64,000 bases of DNA from an uncultured Thalassotalea sp. (GCA_947492575.1 CANLNK010000007.1:62001-126000); one strand, 5' to 3'; positions 1 to 8,956 are shown, counted from the stretch's first letter. Notes: generated from the sequence alone by a model not told the origin. A program made the numbers and translations.

Positions 1-728
1 TGGTACGTTTTGGTAGTAGGGCTCGGCCAGAGTTGCATGCCATTGCTTCATGCGTAGATGCGCTTACAGGTTATTCGGCAATGCTAGGAACAGCATTAGC
101 GCTATATCGAAAAGATAACTTAAAGGACGGAAGTACAGTCAATACATCGTTATCTGCGGCTGCGACACTCATTCAATTACCTTATTGTCATGGCGAAGAT
201 GATAGCTTGACCCAAGTAGATGGCCAGTTGCTAAAAGGCGAGCATACCTTATATCGACTGTATAAGACGAAAGAGAACTGGGTATTCGTCGCTGGTGATT
301 TAAATCAACTAGGTGCAGTAATGGCTCATTTTTCAATCAAGGTAAATCGAGTTGCTAACGCACGGACATTATTGGAAGACAAGTTACGGACGTTATCAAC
401 ATCAGTCTGTATTGAAAGATTTAAGGGGCTAGGTATTACTGCGCTGAGGGTAGAAAATATAGATAGCTTGAGAGCCAAATTCAGTGCTAATGATGGGGAT
501 AATTCCCTTATGATGGATAAACATTACTCGAAAGAACTAGGTGATGTTTATTTTGCACCAGCACAGCAGGTACAGACATTGAAAGGCGGGTTAAGGAATT
601 TAGGGCTTGCTGAGCAAGTTGGTCATAGTAGTGCTGATATCCTAGAAACACTTGGTTTTGATAGTAAATTATTGTTCACAAATAAAATTGCTGCACAAAA
701 TTTGTCGAAGGAATATCTTCCTTCATAG
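1..728 (+). CDS. CaiB/BaiF-type CoA-transferase (family III), 5'-truncated by window edge
   Basis: The reading frame is open from base 3 and ends with TAG at 728, so only the C-terminal ~241 residues are visible. The stretch RPELHAIASCVDALTGYSA, followed by a hydrophobic segment and the VNTSLSAAATLIQ motif, matches the middle part of family III CoA-transferases. These enzymes move coenzyme A between carboxylic acids, for example carnitine, formate/oxalate or bile-acid derivatives. The catalytic Asp and the N-terminal CoA-binding half lie before the window, so the substrate cannot be judged. The first in-frame start codon inside the window (TTG at 33) is not the true start, because family similarity continues upstream of it. 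The C-terminal half is less conserved than usual. An HxlR regulator follows after 76 bp on the same strand. Confidence 0.75.
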   Translation, partial: VRFGSRARPELHAIASCVDALTGYSAMLGTALALYRKDNLKDGSTVNTSLSAAATLIQLPYCHGEDDSLTQVDGQLLKGEHTLYRLYKTKENWVFVAGDLNQLGAVMAHFSIKVNRVANARTLLEDKLRTLSTSVCIERFKGLGITALRVENIDSLRAKFSANDGDNSLMMDKHYSKELGDVYFAPAQQVQTLKGGLRNLGLAEQVGHSSADILETLGFDSKLLFTNKIAAQNLSKEYLPS

Positions 729-804
729 AGTTGTATCAATAGTGACATTAGCGGAAAATAATGGGTTTATTAAACTATTTTTATTCAATGTTCGGTAGTT
801 CATT

Positions 805-1149
805 ATGACCAAAATCCCATTACCAGGAAAACCTATGAAAGGCTCGGCTTCAGGGCGCCCAATTGTTGCAGCAATGAACCTTCTGAGCCGCCGTTGGATA
901 TTGAGAATCATTTGGGAGTTACGTGATGGGGCGATAGGTTTTCGCGATTTACAGGCACGTTGTGAAAAAATGTCGCCGGATACGCTTTCGACAAGATTAA
1001 ACGAGTTAAAAGTCGCTGGCATTGTCGAAAATAATGGGCAAGGGCATTGGCAATTATCTTCACTTGGCCATGCAATGGAGCCTGCATTGGTTGAGCTAAA
1101 TAGCTGGTCGGAGTCCTGGGCAAAGCAATTGGTCAAGGAAAGCAATTAG
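805..1149 (+). CDS. HxlR-family winged-helix transcriptional regulator
   Basis: The 114-residue protein has the HxlR/MarR-like winged-helix pattern: an N-terminal helix with RRWILRIIWELRDG, a recognition region SPDTLSTRLNELKVAGIV (residues ~53-70), and a wing ending in SSLGHAME. HxlR proteins are small DNA-binding regulators that often sense aldehydes, quinones or oxidants. The usual conserved Cys near the N-terminus is not present; a Cys sits at about residue 50 instead. An alternative ATG at 835 has a better-placed ribosome site (AGGAA at 825-829) and would give a 104-residue protein that still contains the whole domain. The regulated target is unknown. The LysE-type exporter downstream and the palindrome at 1147-1166 are candidates. 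Confidence 0.8.
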   Translation: MTKIPLPGKPMKGSASGRPIVAAMNLLSRRWILRIIWELRDGAIGFRDLQARCEKMSPDTLSTRLNELKVAGIVENNGQGHWQLSSLGHAMEPALVELNSWSESWAKQLVKESN

Positions 1150-1166
1150 CAATATCGATATTGCTA
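1147..1166. promoter_or_regulatory. 20-bp perfect palindrome after the HxlR gene
   Basis: TAGCAATATC is followed directly by its exact reverse complement and overlaps the last codon and stop of the HxlR gene. No U-tract follows, so it does not look like a rho-independent terminator. It could be an operator for the HxlR dimer, but that is inference. Confidence 0.4.
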
Positions 1167-1455
1167 GCTGCCTTTAGGTGGGTTAGCGATAAGCGGGGAC
1201 CTTGAGTTAGCTTACTCAAGTTGTCGTTATCGATTAGTTCATTAGGCGAAGGTAGAGGTTGATTAGGTTAATTGATAGGTATGGCGCTTTTCAGTGTTTC
1301 CCCAAGTAACGACACCGACGAGTTAAGGTAAATAACAAACTAAAGAAGGACCTTCTCTTCAATTTATTATCCCTAATTATGCAGCCATTGGCTGTAGGCT
1401 AACAAATAAACCCGTCTCACAGTATTTGCAATTTTTCACGTAAGGAGTTTAATCA
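1150..1455. other. Intergenic region with several short inverted repeats
   Basis: The 306 bases between the HxlR gene and the LysE-type gene contain no convincing gene. Besides the palindrome at its left end, it holds CTTGAGT-N6-ACTCAAG at 1201-1220 and CAGCCA-T-TGGCTG at 1382-1394. Neither has a following U-tract. The second lies about 60 bp before the exporter start and could be an operator. Confidence 0.35.
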
Positions 1456-2046
1456 GTGTTTGAATCTTTTATCACGTTAATTACCGCAACCCTCTTATTG
1501 CTAGGCTCTCCTGGACCAGCTCTTATCGCACTAGCGGCAACAGGGGCGACTTTTGGTACACAAAAAGGACTGCCGTTTCTCTTTGGTATTTTACTCGGTC
1601 TTGGTTTTGCCATTGTTGGCGCAACAGTTGGACTAGCGGCGTTATTTTCTCAGTTCCCCGCATTACGTGTGGTGTTCCAGTTTGCTGGTGGCGGTTATAT
1701 GCTTTATGTCGCATATAAAATAGCTACAGCCTCGGTATTGGCCCAACAAGACGCGCAAAATGCGGCAAGTTTTCGAGATGGCTTTATTCTTAATCTTCTG
1801 AACCCTAAGGTCTATGCCGCGTTTTTAGCGATTTTTTCCCAATTTCTGATACCTTTTTCGGATGTTTACGTGAGTTACTTAGTCACGGGACTAACTTGTT
1901 TTATGATTGCCGTGATAGTGGATGTACTTTGGCTGATGTGCGGTAGTCTATTGCGACCTATTTTTGCAAAGCCAGCGCAAGCAAGAGTAATAAGGATTGG
2001 GTTTGCTATTTCTATTGTTGTCGCAGTAATTTACGCCTTATTTTAA
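1456..2046 (+). CDS. LysE/RhtB-family amino-acid exporter
   Basis: The 196-residue protein is almost wholly hydrophobic, with about six membrane segments. It carries the family hallmark near the N-terminus (LLLGSPGPALIALAATG, compare the TPGP motif) and the central NLLNPKVYAAF motif. LysE/RhtB proteins export amino acids or related small metabolites across the inner membrane. The start is GTG at 1456, preceded by an AAGGAG ribosome site at 1442-1447; there is no better in-frame ATG. The substrate cannot be told from sequence. The 62-bp gap to the HAD phosphatase downstream suggests possible co-transcription. Confidence 0.85.
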   Translation: MFESFITLITATLLLLGSPGPALIALAATGATFGTQKGLPFLFGILLGLGFAIVGATVGLAALFSQFPALRVVFQFAGGGYMLYVAYKIATASVLAQQDAQNAASFRDGFILNLLNPKVYAAFLAIFSQFLIPFSDVYVSYLVTGLTCFMIAVIVDVLWLMCGSLLRPIFAKPAQARVIRIGFAISIVVAVIYALF

Positions 2047-2116
2047 CGGCTTTAGAAAGGCTATTGTTTAGTCGCAATGATTCAGCACAACAAGGTATTA
2101 AAATCAGGAGAGAAAC

Positions 2117-2713
2117 TTGAACCTCGCGTTATTTGATTTTGATGGCACCATTACAACGCACGACACCTACACAAAATTCATATTGTCTACTACCAATAGG
2201 ACTAGGTTGGTGTTTGGGGGAGTGTTACTACTACCGTTAGTTTTGCTGAATAAGTTAGGGCTTTTCCCTTCACATATTTTACGCCCCATTGTTTCTTGGA
2301 TGGCTTTTGCGGGAGTTGAAGAAAACCAACTAAAAGCAAAAGCTGAGAGTTTTGTAAGTGGCTATCTACCAGACGTTATTCGAGATGACATGCTCAATAA
2401 AATTAAGGCACATCAACACAGCGGCGACCGAGTTATTGTTGTCTCAGCTTCCCTTTCTCCCTACCTAGAGATTTGGTGTCAACGATTAGACATAGAGCTG
2501 ATTTGTAGTGAATTAGCGGTAAAAAACGGTCGTTTTACGGGGGCTTATGTCAATGGCGATTGCAGTAGACAAAAAAAGGCCGATTTAATTGCCAATAAAG
2601 TAGCGTTAGATACTTTCAAACATATAACTGCCTACGGTGATACCAAAGAAGATCATGCCATGCTCAACTTAGCGGATAAGTGCTTTTATCAAGGAAAATT
2701 ACTAACACCATAG
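2117..2713 (+). CDS. HAD-superfamily (IB, SerB-like) hydrolase
   Basis: The 198-residue protein opens with the HAD nucleophile motif FDFDGTIT (both Asp within residues 7-9). Motif II is VVSASLSPYL near residue 113, a basic motif III contains SRQKKADLI, and the C-terminal acidic motif is AYGDTKEDHAML. The layout matches subfamily IB hydrolases (phosphoserine phosphatase-like, often annotated as HAD-IB or PGP-C type). These are Mg-dependent phosphomonoesterases with an Asp nucleophile. A hydrophobic stretch around residues 32-50 may associate with membrane, as in phosphatidylglycerophosphatase-C-like members, but this is not certain. Start TTG at 2117 follows AGGAG at 2106-2110. Confidence 0.8.
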   Translation: MNLALFDFDGTITTHDTYTKFILSTTNRTRLVFGGVLLLPLVLLNKLGLFPSHILRPIVSWMAFAGVEENQLKAKAESFVSGYLPDVIRDDMLNKIKAHQHSGDRVIVVSASLSPYLEIWCQRLDIELICSELAVKNGRFTGAYVNGDCSRQKKADLIANKVALDTFKHITAYGDTKEDHAMLNLADKCFYQGKLLTP

Positions 2714-2787
2714 TAGTCCGTGACTTAACTAGAAATCTCGAAGAAGTGTTGGAGCACGTTTTTTGGCAACATCGAGGGTATAGGGAA

Positions 2788-2816
2788 TGAAATGAGCCTG
2801 AAGCAGACTCATTTCA
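2788..2816. terminator. Weak stem-loop between convergent genes
   Basis: TGAAATGAG pairs with CTCATTTCA over an 11-base loop. The element lies between the convergent HAD and beta-lactamase-like genes. It lacks a clear U-tract, so terminator function is uncertain. Confidence 0.35.
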
Positions 2817-2859
2817 ACACAAACATTGATTTCATATTAGGTTGGAAGAGGGGGGCAAT

Positions 2860-4209
2860 TTAGCTGCTAGTGTGAGAAGAACTTCGCAGCCTTAAACGCT
2901 CGATATGCTCGGCAATAGCGACATTGTCAGGGAGACTTACTGAAAGCCATTTGAATAAATCTATCGCTTTATCTAGATTACCAGACCATTCTAATTGCTG
3001 CGCTAAGTCATAAAGTAATGCTATATCAACCATATTATCAACGGGTTGTTGCATTAAATGGACTAGGGTATCTGTCCACTCGCCATTCAGTATACCTTTG
3101 TGTAAAGCCAGTGATTTAGCCTTGCTACGGTCAGGGATGTCAGCGCCATAGAATACACTTAACACATCTGTCGCCAGAGTGTTTTTATGGCGAATACCCA
3201 TGCCTGTATTGGTGAGCAAAATAAAAGTTACGTTGTCCTCTACTAGATGAACAACTAAGCTGCTATATCCTTCTAATTGGCCATCATAACTATGTACTTG
3301 CTTTTCGATGCCGTTGTTCAATTCCAGAGTTTCGAGCCGCCAACCGTAGGGTGCGTCAGTTGAGAACATTTTTTGGCTACTAGCGTTGTTGATGAAGCTG
3401 CCTTGATGGATGGCTGCGGTGAATTTCGATATGTCTAGTGCGGTTGAAAATATGCCTGCGCCGGCATTGAACACTTGCATATTCAAGGGCTTTTGTGGAT
3501 TCCAGTGACCATCCACTCCCCACCTGAGTCCTGTAACTAAGGTTGTGTTTGCCCCATAAACCAAACCAGAATCCTCCATATTCAACGGTGTAAAAAGATG
3601 CTGTTGAAGGTTCGCATTGAGTGATTTTTGCGTGACGGTTTCGATCACATGTCCTAATAAAAGCCAACCAAGATTTGAATATTGATAATCTGTACCTGCT
3701 TCAAACGATAGTGCCATTTTTGCGACAATGTCGAGAAGCTCGCTATCGGGTAAAGACGATTGAAACTGCCCTTGTTTCCACCCTGGCAACATAAAGTGAT
3801 TGGGTAGACCTGAGCGGTTGGCTAGTAAATGGTGAAGGCTGACTTTATTTGCCCAGGGAGCCGTAAAAGAAGGTAAATAATGAGCAATGGGCAAGCTCAA
3901 TTTGAGAATTTTCTTCTCTTCTAATTTTAGTAACAAGGTCGCCATCATAGGCTTACTTAAGGACGCAATAGGAAATTGGGAATCTGTGGCAATAGGCTGA
4001 TGTTGTTGGTGGTCAGTAAAGCCTTTCACAGACTGACACAAAACCTCACCATCTTTCGCCAATAACAATTGGCCTTGCAGCATGTGGCTGTCGACATAGG
4101 GTTTTACCACGTTGTTTAGTGTGTCACAGGTATCAGCCTTTAGAGGGGAGTTTTTCGCGTAGCTAATAGTACTTATTAAAAGCAGTGTGATTAAGATTGA
4201 GAGTTTCAT
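2860..4209 (-). CDS. Secreted serine hydrolase, beta-lactamase class C / penicillin-binding-protein-like
   Basis: Numbered from ATG at 4209, the 449-residue protein has a signal peptide (MKLSILITLLLISTISYA). It then has the S-x-x-K catalytic pair within ASLSKP (Ser83, Lys86) and the Y-S-N motif (Tyr177, Asn179) of the beta-lactamase/transpeptidase fold (Pfam Beta-lactamase). These enzymes act in the periplasm on peptides, esters or beta-lactams; most family members of this type are peptidases or esterases rather than resistance enzymes. About 100 C-terminal residues after the catalytic domain are helical and may be a TPR-like add-on. A longer TTG start at 4245 exists, but it would bury the signal peptide behind a charged 12-residue extension. 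The gene is followed upstream by the CadC-like regulator on the same strand. Confidence 0.8.
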   Translation of the reverse strand: MKLSILITLLLISTISYAKNSPLKADTCDTLNNVVKPYVDSHMLQGQLLLAKDGEVLCQSVKGFTDHQQHQPIATDSQFPIASLSKPMMATLLLKLEEKKILKLSLPIAHYLPSFTAPWANKVSLHHLLANRSGLPNHFMLPGWKQGQFQSSLPDSELLDIVAKMALSFEAGTDYQYSNLGWLLLGHVIETVTQKSLNANLQQHLFTPLNMEDSGLVYGANTTLVTGLRWGVDGHWNPQKPLNMQVFNAGAGIFSTALDISKFTAAIHQGSFINNASSQKMFSTDAPYGWRLETLELNNGIEKQVHSYDGQLEGYSSLVVHLVEDNVTFILLTNTGMGIRHKNTLATDVLSVFYGADIPDRSKAKSLALHKGILNGEWTDTLVHLMQQPVDNMVDIALLYDLAQQLEWSGNLDKAIDLFKWLSVSLPDNVAIAEHIERLRLRSSSHTSS

Positions 4210-4330
4210 TCTAGTCCATTTCGATAAAGTTAATTTTAACGACAAATGCTACTGTTCACGCCGATTAAATTCCTGAAAAAATTCTCTTTTTATTCTTAAA
4301 ACCTAAGAAATTTAAGTACTAACCCGAAAA

Positions 4331-6148
4331 TTAATCAGTCGAGGCTAGCATTTGATAGTAATCATCAATGAGTGAATTGAATCTTTTATTTTGCTTTAAG
4401 ACACGCAAAAATGGGTTATCTTCGAAGCGCCACCAATGAAGACTAAAGTCCGTTACCCAACCTTTACTGATGGCGGCTTCAATTGCATCAAGTGAAGCTG
4501 AAGGCTGATTTAGCTGAGCTTCAACCAAGGCTAAATCCATAGTTTGCGAAGCCGAAAGTTGCTCATTAGCGGTCAAGTTTTCTTTAATACGAGTGAGCAG
4601 GTCAGTTGCCTTTTCTCGGTGGCCAAGGGAATTTAGCAGCGCAGCAAAAAATGTGGTGTATTGGGGATATTGCTTGAGTAAATCGATATTGGCTGTGAGA
4701 GTTACAAAGATCTGCTTGTTCTCTAGTACTGCTAATGCTTTTTGATTGTTGCCTAGAAGCCAATGTGTTAAAGCTACCGGTATGGCAAACTGTGTCTGTT
4801 GTGAGTAAAGCGCTTGGCGCAATGCGAAGAGTTTCAAGCTGCGCTCAAAGTCTCTTTGTGCGCCAGCCAAAGCGGCAAAAGTATAGAGAGAAAAGAAACT
4901 ACTATCTGTGCTTTCGTCTCTATGTGTGTTTATCGAAATCGCTTTTTCAAATGCGCCTGCGTTAAGGTAAAACAATGTTAATTCGTTGAGTTGATTTACC
5001 GTGGTTACATGCGGTGAGTGCTTGGTTACGTATTGAGATAGGTAGCGTAATGAGGTGACATCAAGTGTTCCCTGCGGAGCCAACTTAACGGCATCACCTT
5101 CTTTGTATTGGTTTAGTGTATGGAACTGATTGAAGAGCTTTGCAGCTTTAGTGTAGTTCATTTGAACAATATGAGAATTCGCTAGCTTTCTATATAACTC
5201 AACGCAGGTTGAACACTCATCTAGAATAGCTTGCTGAAGCTCAATGGCATCCTTGATATAGCCACTAACGAACAGGGCGTGACTAAAGTATATTTGGCTA
5301 GATATAAGAAGGTTGTGCTTGCTCAAATGTTCATAGGTTTCCATCAATGCTGGTAATGTACTAGCGTCATTTATCCAACGTAAGTGAGCTTTAAGTAGTT
5401 CAGTATCTGGGGTTTCTTCAATATTTACCGCAAAATTTAGCGCTCGTTCAGCCTTTTGAAAGAACAACGCTTGTTCGCTTGGGATTAATGCCATCAGAGC
5501 AATATTGAGATAGGCTACTTCAATATGCGGAACTTCATCATTATTAGATAAAGCAATGACCTTTTCGTAAAACTCAATTGCTTTTAATTTATCTTCTTTA
5601 TAGGGCTTACGAGCGTGTAAGCTTGCCAACGCGGTATATTGTTCAGCTAAATTGAATTGCGGGGTTAGCGATTTTTGAGGTGCGGTTGTGCTAAAAAATA
5701 TAGCAAATATTATCAATACAAGGCTCAATATGCCTGATATAACTACATAGCGATTGTTGAAATTTATTCTCGGTTGGGTCTTTTCCTCAACTGGCTGAGA
5801 ATGAGGTGAGGGCGATGTTTGTTGCTCGACCTTGGCAATTAACTTGTAGCCCTTCTTCGAGATGGTTTCAATGTATTTCGGCGCACTAGCATTGTCACCT
5901 AAAACCTTTCTTACTTGGCCAATTAAGTTGTAAATAGAGTTATCACCAACCACCTCATTTGGCCACAGAGCACTGTTTAGCTCATCAAAGGTTATGGTGC
6001 TATTTGGGTGATTAACGAAGAACTCAATAGCCAGAGCAACTTTGGGGAGCAAGACAACCGTCTCTGTGTCGGATATGAGCAGGTTTTCCTCAAAATTTAC
6101 TTGCCAATAACCAAGTTTTATATCGTGTTTTTTTATTTTTTTATCCAT
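4331..6148 (-). CDS. CadC/ToxR-like membrane-bound winged-helix regulator with TPR-like C-terminus
   Basis: The ~605-residue protein has an OmpR/PhoB-type winged helix at residues ~10-105 (ALWPNEVVGDNSIYNLIGQVRKVLG, then IETISKKGYKLIA). A single membrane segment near residues 130-150 (VVISGILSLVLIIFAIFF) follows. About 450 residues of helical repeats resembling TPRs then lie on the periplasmic side. This is the ToxR/CadC plan: one polypeptide senses outside and binds promoter DNA inside. Start ATG 6148 is preferred to the TTG three codons upstream; neither has a strong ribosome site. It is divergent from the DUF547 gene, and a TGTGAAC-N5-GTTCACA operator candidate lies between them. It may control that gene, the adjacent hydrolase gene, or both; the signal is unknown. 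Confidence 0.8.
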   Translation of the reverse strand: MDKKIKKHDIKLGYWQVNFEENLLISDTETVVLLPKVALAIEFFVNHPNSTITFDELNSALWPNEVVGDNSIYNLIGQVRKVLGDNASAPKYIETISKKGYKLIAKVEQQTSPSPHSQPVEEKTQPRINFNNRYVVISGILSLVLIIFAIFFSTTAPQKSLTPQFNLAEQYTALASLHARKPYKEDKLKAIEFYEKVIALSNNDEVPHIEVAYLNIALMALIPSEQALFFQKAERALNFAVNIEETPDTELLKAHLRWINDASTLPALMETYEHLSKHNLLISSQIYFSHALFVSGYIKDAIELQQAILDECSTCVELYRKLANSHIVQMNYTKAAKLFNQFHTLNQYKEGDAVKLAPQGTLDVTSLRYLSQYVTKHSPHVTTVNQLNELTLFYLNAGAFEKAISINTHRDESTDSSFFSLYTFAALAGAQRDFERSLKLFALRQALYSQQTQFAIPVALTHWLLGNNQKALAVLENKQIFVTLTANIDLLKQYPQYTTFFAALLNSLGHREKATDLLTRIKENLTANEQLSASQTMDLALVEAQLNQPSASLDAIEAAISKGWVTDFSLHWWRFEDNPFLRVLKQNKRFNSLIDDYYQMLASTD

Positions 6149-6235
6149 TAAATTCAAATTCTTATATGAAATTAGATATTCATTAGGATTTCTTAAGGTA
6201 TTTCATCTCTGGTCAGTTAATCTGTTGAGAATTGT

Positions 6236-6254
6236 TGTGAACGATATGTTCACA
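6236..6254. promoter_or_regulatory. Inverted repeat TGTGAAC-N5-GTTCACA, candidate operator
   Basis: A perfect 7-bp inverted repeat lies near the middle of the 197-bp divergent intergenic region, 87 bp before the CadC-like start and 91 bp before the DUF547 start. The position suits a shared regulatory site. Binding by the CadC-like protein is inference. Confidence 0.5.
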
Positions 6255-6345
6255 GTGATTCTACGCAGCTCTATATTATCATTTTTACATAGGTAATCTA
6301 ATCTATCTTCAGTTTGCTTGTATCGTATTAGACAGAGGAGACCTA

Positions 6346-7599
6346 ATGAAACTTTTCAAACATGTAAGCGTAATAATTTTGTTGCTCATTTTCAGCGTTC
6401 AGACGCTTGCAAATGAAAAAGCAAAATTTGAAATTTTTATGGGCTATAGCCCATATGCCAAATTCACCATTAGTTATAAAGACTATGATGCAATATTAAA
6501 TACCTTCGTGCTACCTATGGGGAAATCTAGTAGGGCAAAGGCTAAAAAAACAAAGGCAAGAGTTGGAACACGCTTAAAAAACAACATTAGCCGTTTAACT
6601 TCACTTGAAGGCAACCGCTTTTTGTTCGAGTCGTTTAGAGATCCGCAATATCAGCAGTTGATTACCGACATTCGACATAGTTTAGCTGCGCTACCTGATA
6701 CCAAACCACTTAGCGAGTTTTCGAAAAAAGAGCAGCTTGCGTATTGGTTAAATCTCTACAATGTCACTGTTATCGATGAACTAATCAAAATATACCCCAC
6801 TAAGAGACTCAAGGATATTTTTGAAGAGGATTCGTTTTTGAACCAAGAGATACTGGAGGTTCAAGGAGTAAAGCTTAGTTTGAACGATATTCAATATTCA
6901 ATTTTGGCTAAAAAATACGACGGAGATCCACTAATTATTTATGGTCTTTACCAAGGGATTATTGGTGGCCCTAACATTCTTAATAGAGCTTATACCGCCA
7001 AAAATGTCTACGAAGAATTAGAGCGAAATGCGGTCAACTTTATCAATTCAAATAGAGGTACATACGGAAAGAACAAAAAGGCTTTTCGGGTATCTAGTTT
7101 ATACGAAAGGAACGAAGTGTTCTTCCCAAATTTTGATGAAGATCTAAGAGCTCATTTACTTGAACATTTAGAGGGCTTTACCCGTCATCAACTGCAGGAT
7201 GCTACAAGAATTAGAACCAACATTGATGATTGGCATATTACAGATGTTTACGGTACGGAACGTACCTATGGTGGCGGTGTTTCTACTAATGAAGCGGCTT
7301 TGTTAGACCCTTATGGTGGCCCTGAATTTACGGGTGAGCAGCTACACTTTGATGGCCAAGTGTTGACGTCTCGACCGAGTGGTCCGAGAGCCGGTGGTGA
7401 TGCTGGTAATGCGGGTTTTCACAACATGGCTAATTTATCAATGACGGAACTAGCTGGTAAACAAGGTCGATTCAGTATTGAGCAATTGGAATTACTTCGC
7501 AAGCTAAACACTTTAAGGTTGGAGCACTCTGGTTTAGTGACGATCACCGATATCACTACAGATGTTGAGTCAATAAACAGTAAACTGGAAAATGAATAA
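6346..7599 (+). CDS. DUF547-domain secreted protein
   Basis: The 417-residue protein has a signal peptide (hydrophobic residues ~8-20, cleavage near VQTLA-NE) and the DUF547 core, recognised by KKEQLAYWLNLYNVTVIDELI, the following ILEVQGVKLSLNDIQ and the FPNFDEDLRAHLLEHL segment. DUF547 proteins are widespread in marine gammaproteobacteria; their molecular role is unknown. The last ~130 residues (glycine-rich, then a helical tail) go beyond the usual domain and I do not recognise them. An AGAGGAG ribosome site precedes the ATG closely. It is transcribed away from the CadC-like regulator, which is the best candidate for its control. Confidence 0.75.
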   Translation: MKLFKHVSVIILLLIFSVQTLANEKAKFEIFMGYSPYAKFTISYKDYDAILNTFVLPMGKSSRAKAKKTKARVGTRLKNNISRLTSLEGNRFLFESFRDPQYQQLITDIRHSLAALPDTKPLSEFSKKEQLAYWLNLYNVTVIDELIKIYPTKRLKDIFEEDSFLNQEILEVQGVKLSLNDIQYSILAKKYDGDPLIIYGLYQGIIGGPNILNRAYTAKNVYEELERNAVNFINSNRGTYGKNKKAFRVSSLYERNEVFFPNFDEDLRAHLLEHLEGFTRHQLQDATRIRTNIDDWHITDVYGTERTYGGGVSTNEAALLDPYGGPEFTGEQLHFDGQVLTSRPSGPRAGGDAGNAGFHNMANLSMTELAGKQGRFSIEQLELLRKLNTLRLEHSGLVTITDITTDVESINSKLENE

Positions 7600-7692
7600 A
7601 TAAGTAAAGAGTCAAACAAATCACGTGCACTTATCAACATTTGTGCTATTTGGTGTTTAAAGTTATGAAGTTAAGTGCAACGTGCCAATTGA

Positions 7693-7959
7693 AACTCTGA
7701 ATATGACGTTAGTAAGTACTTTGAAAGTGTGAGCAAACAGATGATTTTGATATTGCAATATCTACTTTCTCAAAGGAAGCTATCTGTGCATTGTAAAGGT
7801 GGCTCTGGTCGCACTGGTCTTGTTATCGGTTTGCTCATGCATGAATTGGGCTATGACAAAGCAGACATTATTGGTCAAGTTCAGAAGCTTCGCCCGAAGG
7901 CGCTTTGTCTCCCTGTTCAACTTTCATTTTTTAATGAATTTAAAAAAATAGGCACTTAG
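7693..7959 (+). pseudogene. Dual-specificity / tyrosine phosphatase fragment, N-terminus missing
   Basis: The open frame after a stop at 7690 encodes the C-terminal part of a cysteine phosphatase: the P-loop HCKGGSGRTG (HCxxGxxR) followed by GLLMHELGY and a conserved RPKAL segment. Complete proteins of this type have about 150 residues, with a general-acid Asp loop well before the P-loop. Only ~40 residues precede the Cys here, and that loop is absent. The only start codon giving most of the frame is GTG at 7729, with no ribosome site. I see no convincing continuation in another frame upstream. It is most likely a decayed remnant. If it is expressed as a 76-residue peptide it would lack the acid catalyst. 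Confidence 0.6.
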
Positions 7960-8112
7960 TTATAGTTCTTAACCTTACAAAAACAAGTTGCAATCAATTG
8001 AACCATATGGTGTTTCTGGTATTTTAAAGCGTGAAGAATGCAGTGAGTACTACTGCGTCGAAGATAGGTTTGTGACGCAGTAAAACCATTGAATGCTGTT
8101 TGGGGAGTGCTA

Positions 8113-8823
8113 GTGCGGAAAAAGTTATATCTCATCGCAGGAACCATGTGTAATGAAAAGCTCTGGTTTGAAATGTCACCTTATTTGGACGACGCGTTTG
8201 AGCTGATTTATTTAAACGTCCCAAAAGGCAAAGGCTTTGATGAGCTTGCCCAATACTATAACGATACCTTTACTGAGGATAAGGTAAACCTTATCGGCTT
8301 CTCTCTTGGCGGTTATGTTGCAACCTATTTCGCCAAGTGTTTTCCAGAACGCATTGAAAAACTATTTGTGATCTCAAACTCGCCCACAAGCTTGCCGAAT
8401 GATGAACTAAACCAACGACGCGACATCCTCAAATATGTTAAAGCGCATGGCTATAAAGGAATGAGCCGAAAGAAAGCCGAAAATCTACTCGATATGAGTA
8501 GTGGTGTGACTAATCAAACGGAGCGTTTTGTCGAACTAGTCATGACGATGGACCGTGAACTTGGCGAAAGCGAGTTTGTTAGCCAGTATCAATATACGTC
8601 GGAGAGAGAGGACCTTTCTCCAGCAATAAGGCAGTTTTCATTTACCACGCATATCTACTACAGCGAGAATGACAAGCTAATCAATCCACAGTGGTTAGCT
8701 GGTCTGTCTAACGATTATGGGCGTTTGTCTCTCATTAGTACTAAGGGCTCAGGCCATATGTTGCCACTGGAGAAAGCTAAGGAGCTTTCCAACCATATTA
8801 AGATGTGGGCTTTGGGGCTGTAA
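8113..8823 (+). CDS. Alpha/beta hydrolase
   Basis: Counted from GTG 8113, the protein has 236 residues and the alpha/beta-hydrolase fold: a first strand LYLIAGTMCNEKLW, nucleophile elbow GFSLGG (Ser64), acid Asp near residue 187 in SENDKLI, and His near residue 215 in GSGHML. It has no signal peptide, so it should be a cytoplasmic esterase, lipase-like or C-C hydrolase; the substrate cannot be assigned. Start GTG 8113 is preferred because GGGGAG at 8102-8107 is ideally spaced. A TTG at 8089 would add eight residues and lacks a ribosome site. It stands alone, after the phosphatase remnant. Confidence 0.8.
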   Translation: MRKKLYLIAGTMCNEKLWFEMSPYLDDAFELIYLNVPKGKGFDELAQYYNDTFTEDKVNLIGFSLGGYVATYFAKCFPERIEKLFVISNSPTSLPNDELNQRRDILKYVKAHGYKGMSRKKAENLLDMSSGVTNQTERFVELVMTMDRELGESEFVSQYQYTSEREDLSPAIRQFSFTTHIYYSENDKLINPQWLAGLSNDYGRLSLISTKGSGHMLPLEKAKELSNHIKMWALGL

Positions 8824-8956
8824 CTTATCTAAATTAATCTAAATCAAGCCAACCTCGGCTAAAGCAGCTTGAGTGCTTGCGTTCCTTCATGGTTAGTTTT
8901 AGCCTGTACGCAATCGTGATTTATTCCAACATTATGTTTTCAAGGAAGAATTTAAA

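Noticed and set aside
723-1145. Open frame of 140 codons on the minus strand over the HxlR gene
   Set aside because: It is antisense to a clearly homologous regulator gene and has no family similarity or ribosome site.
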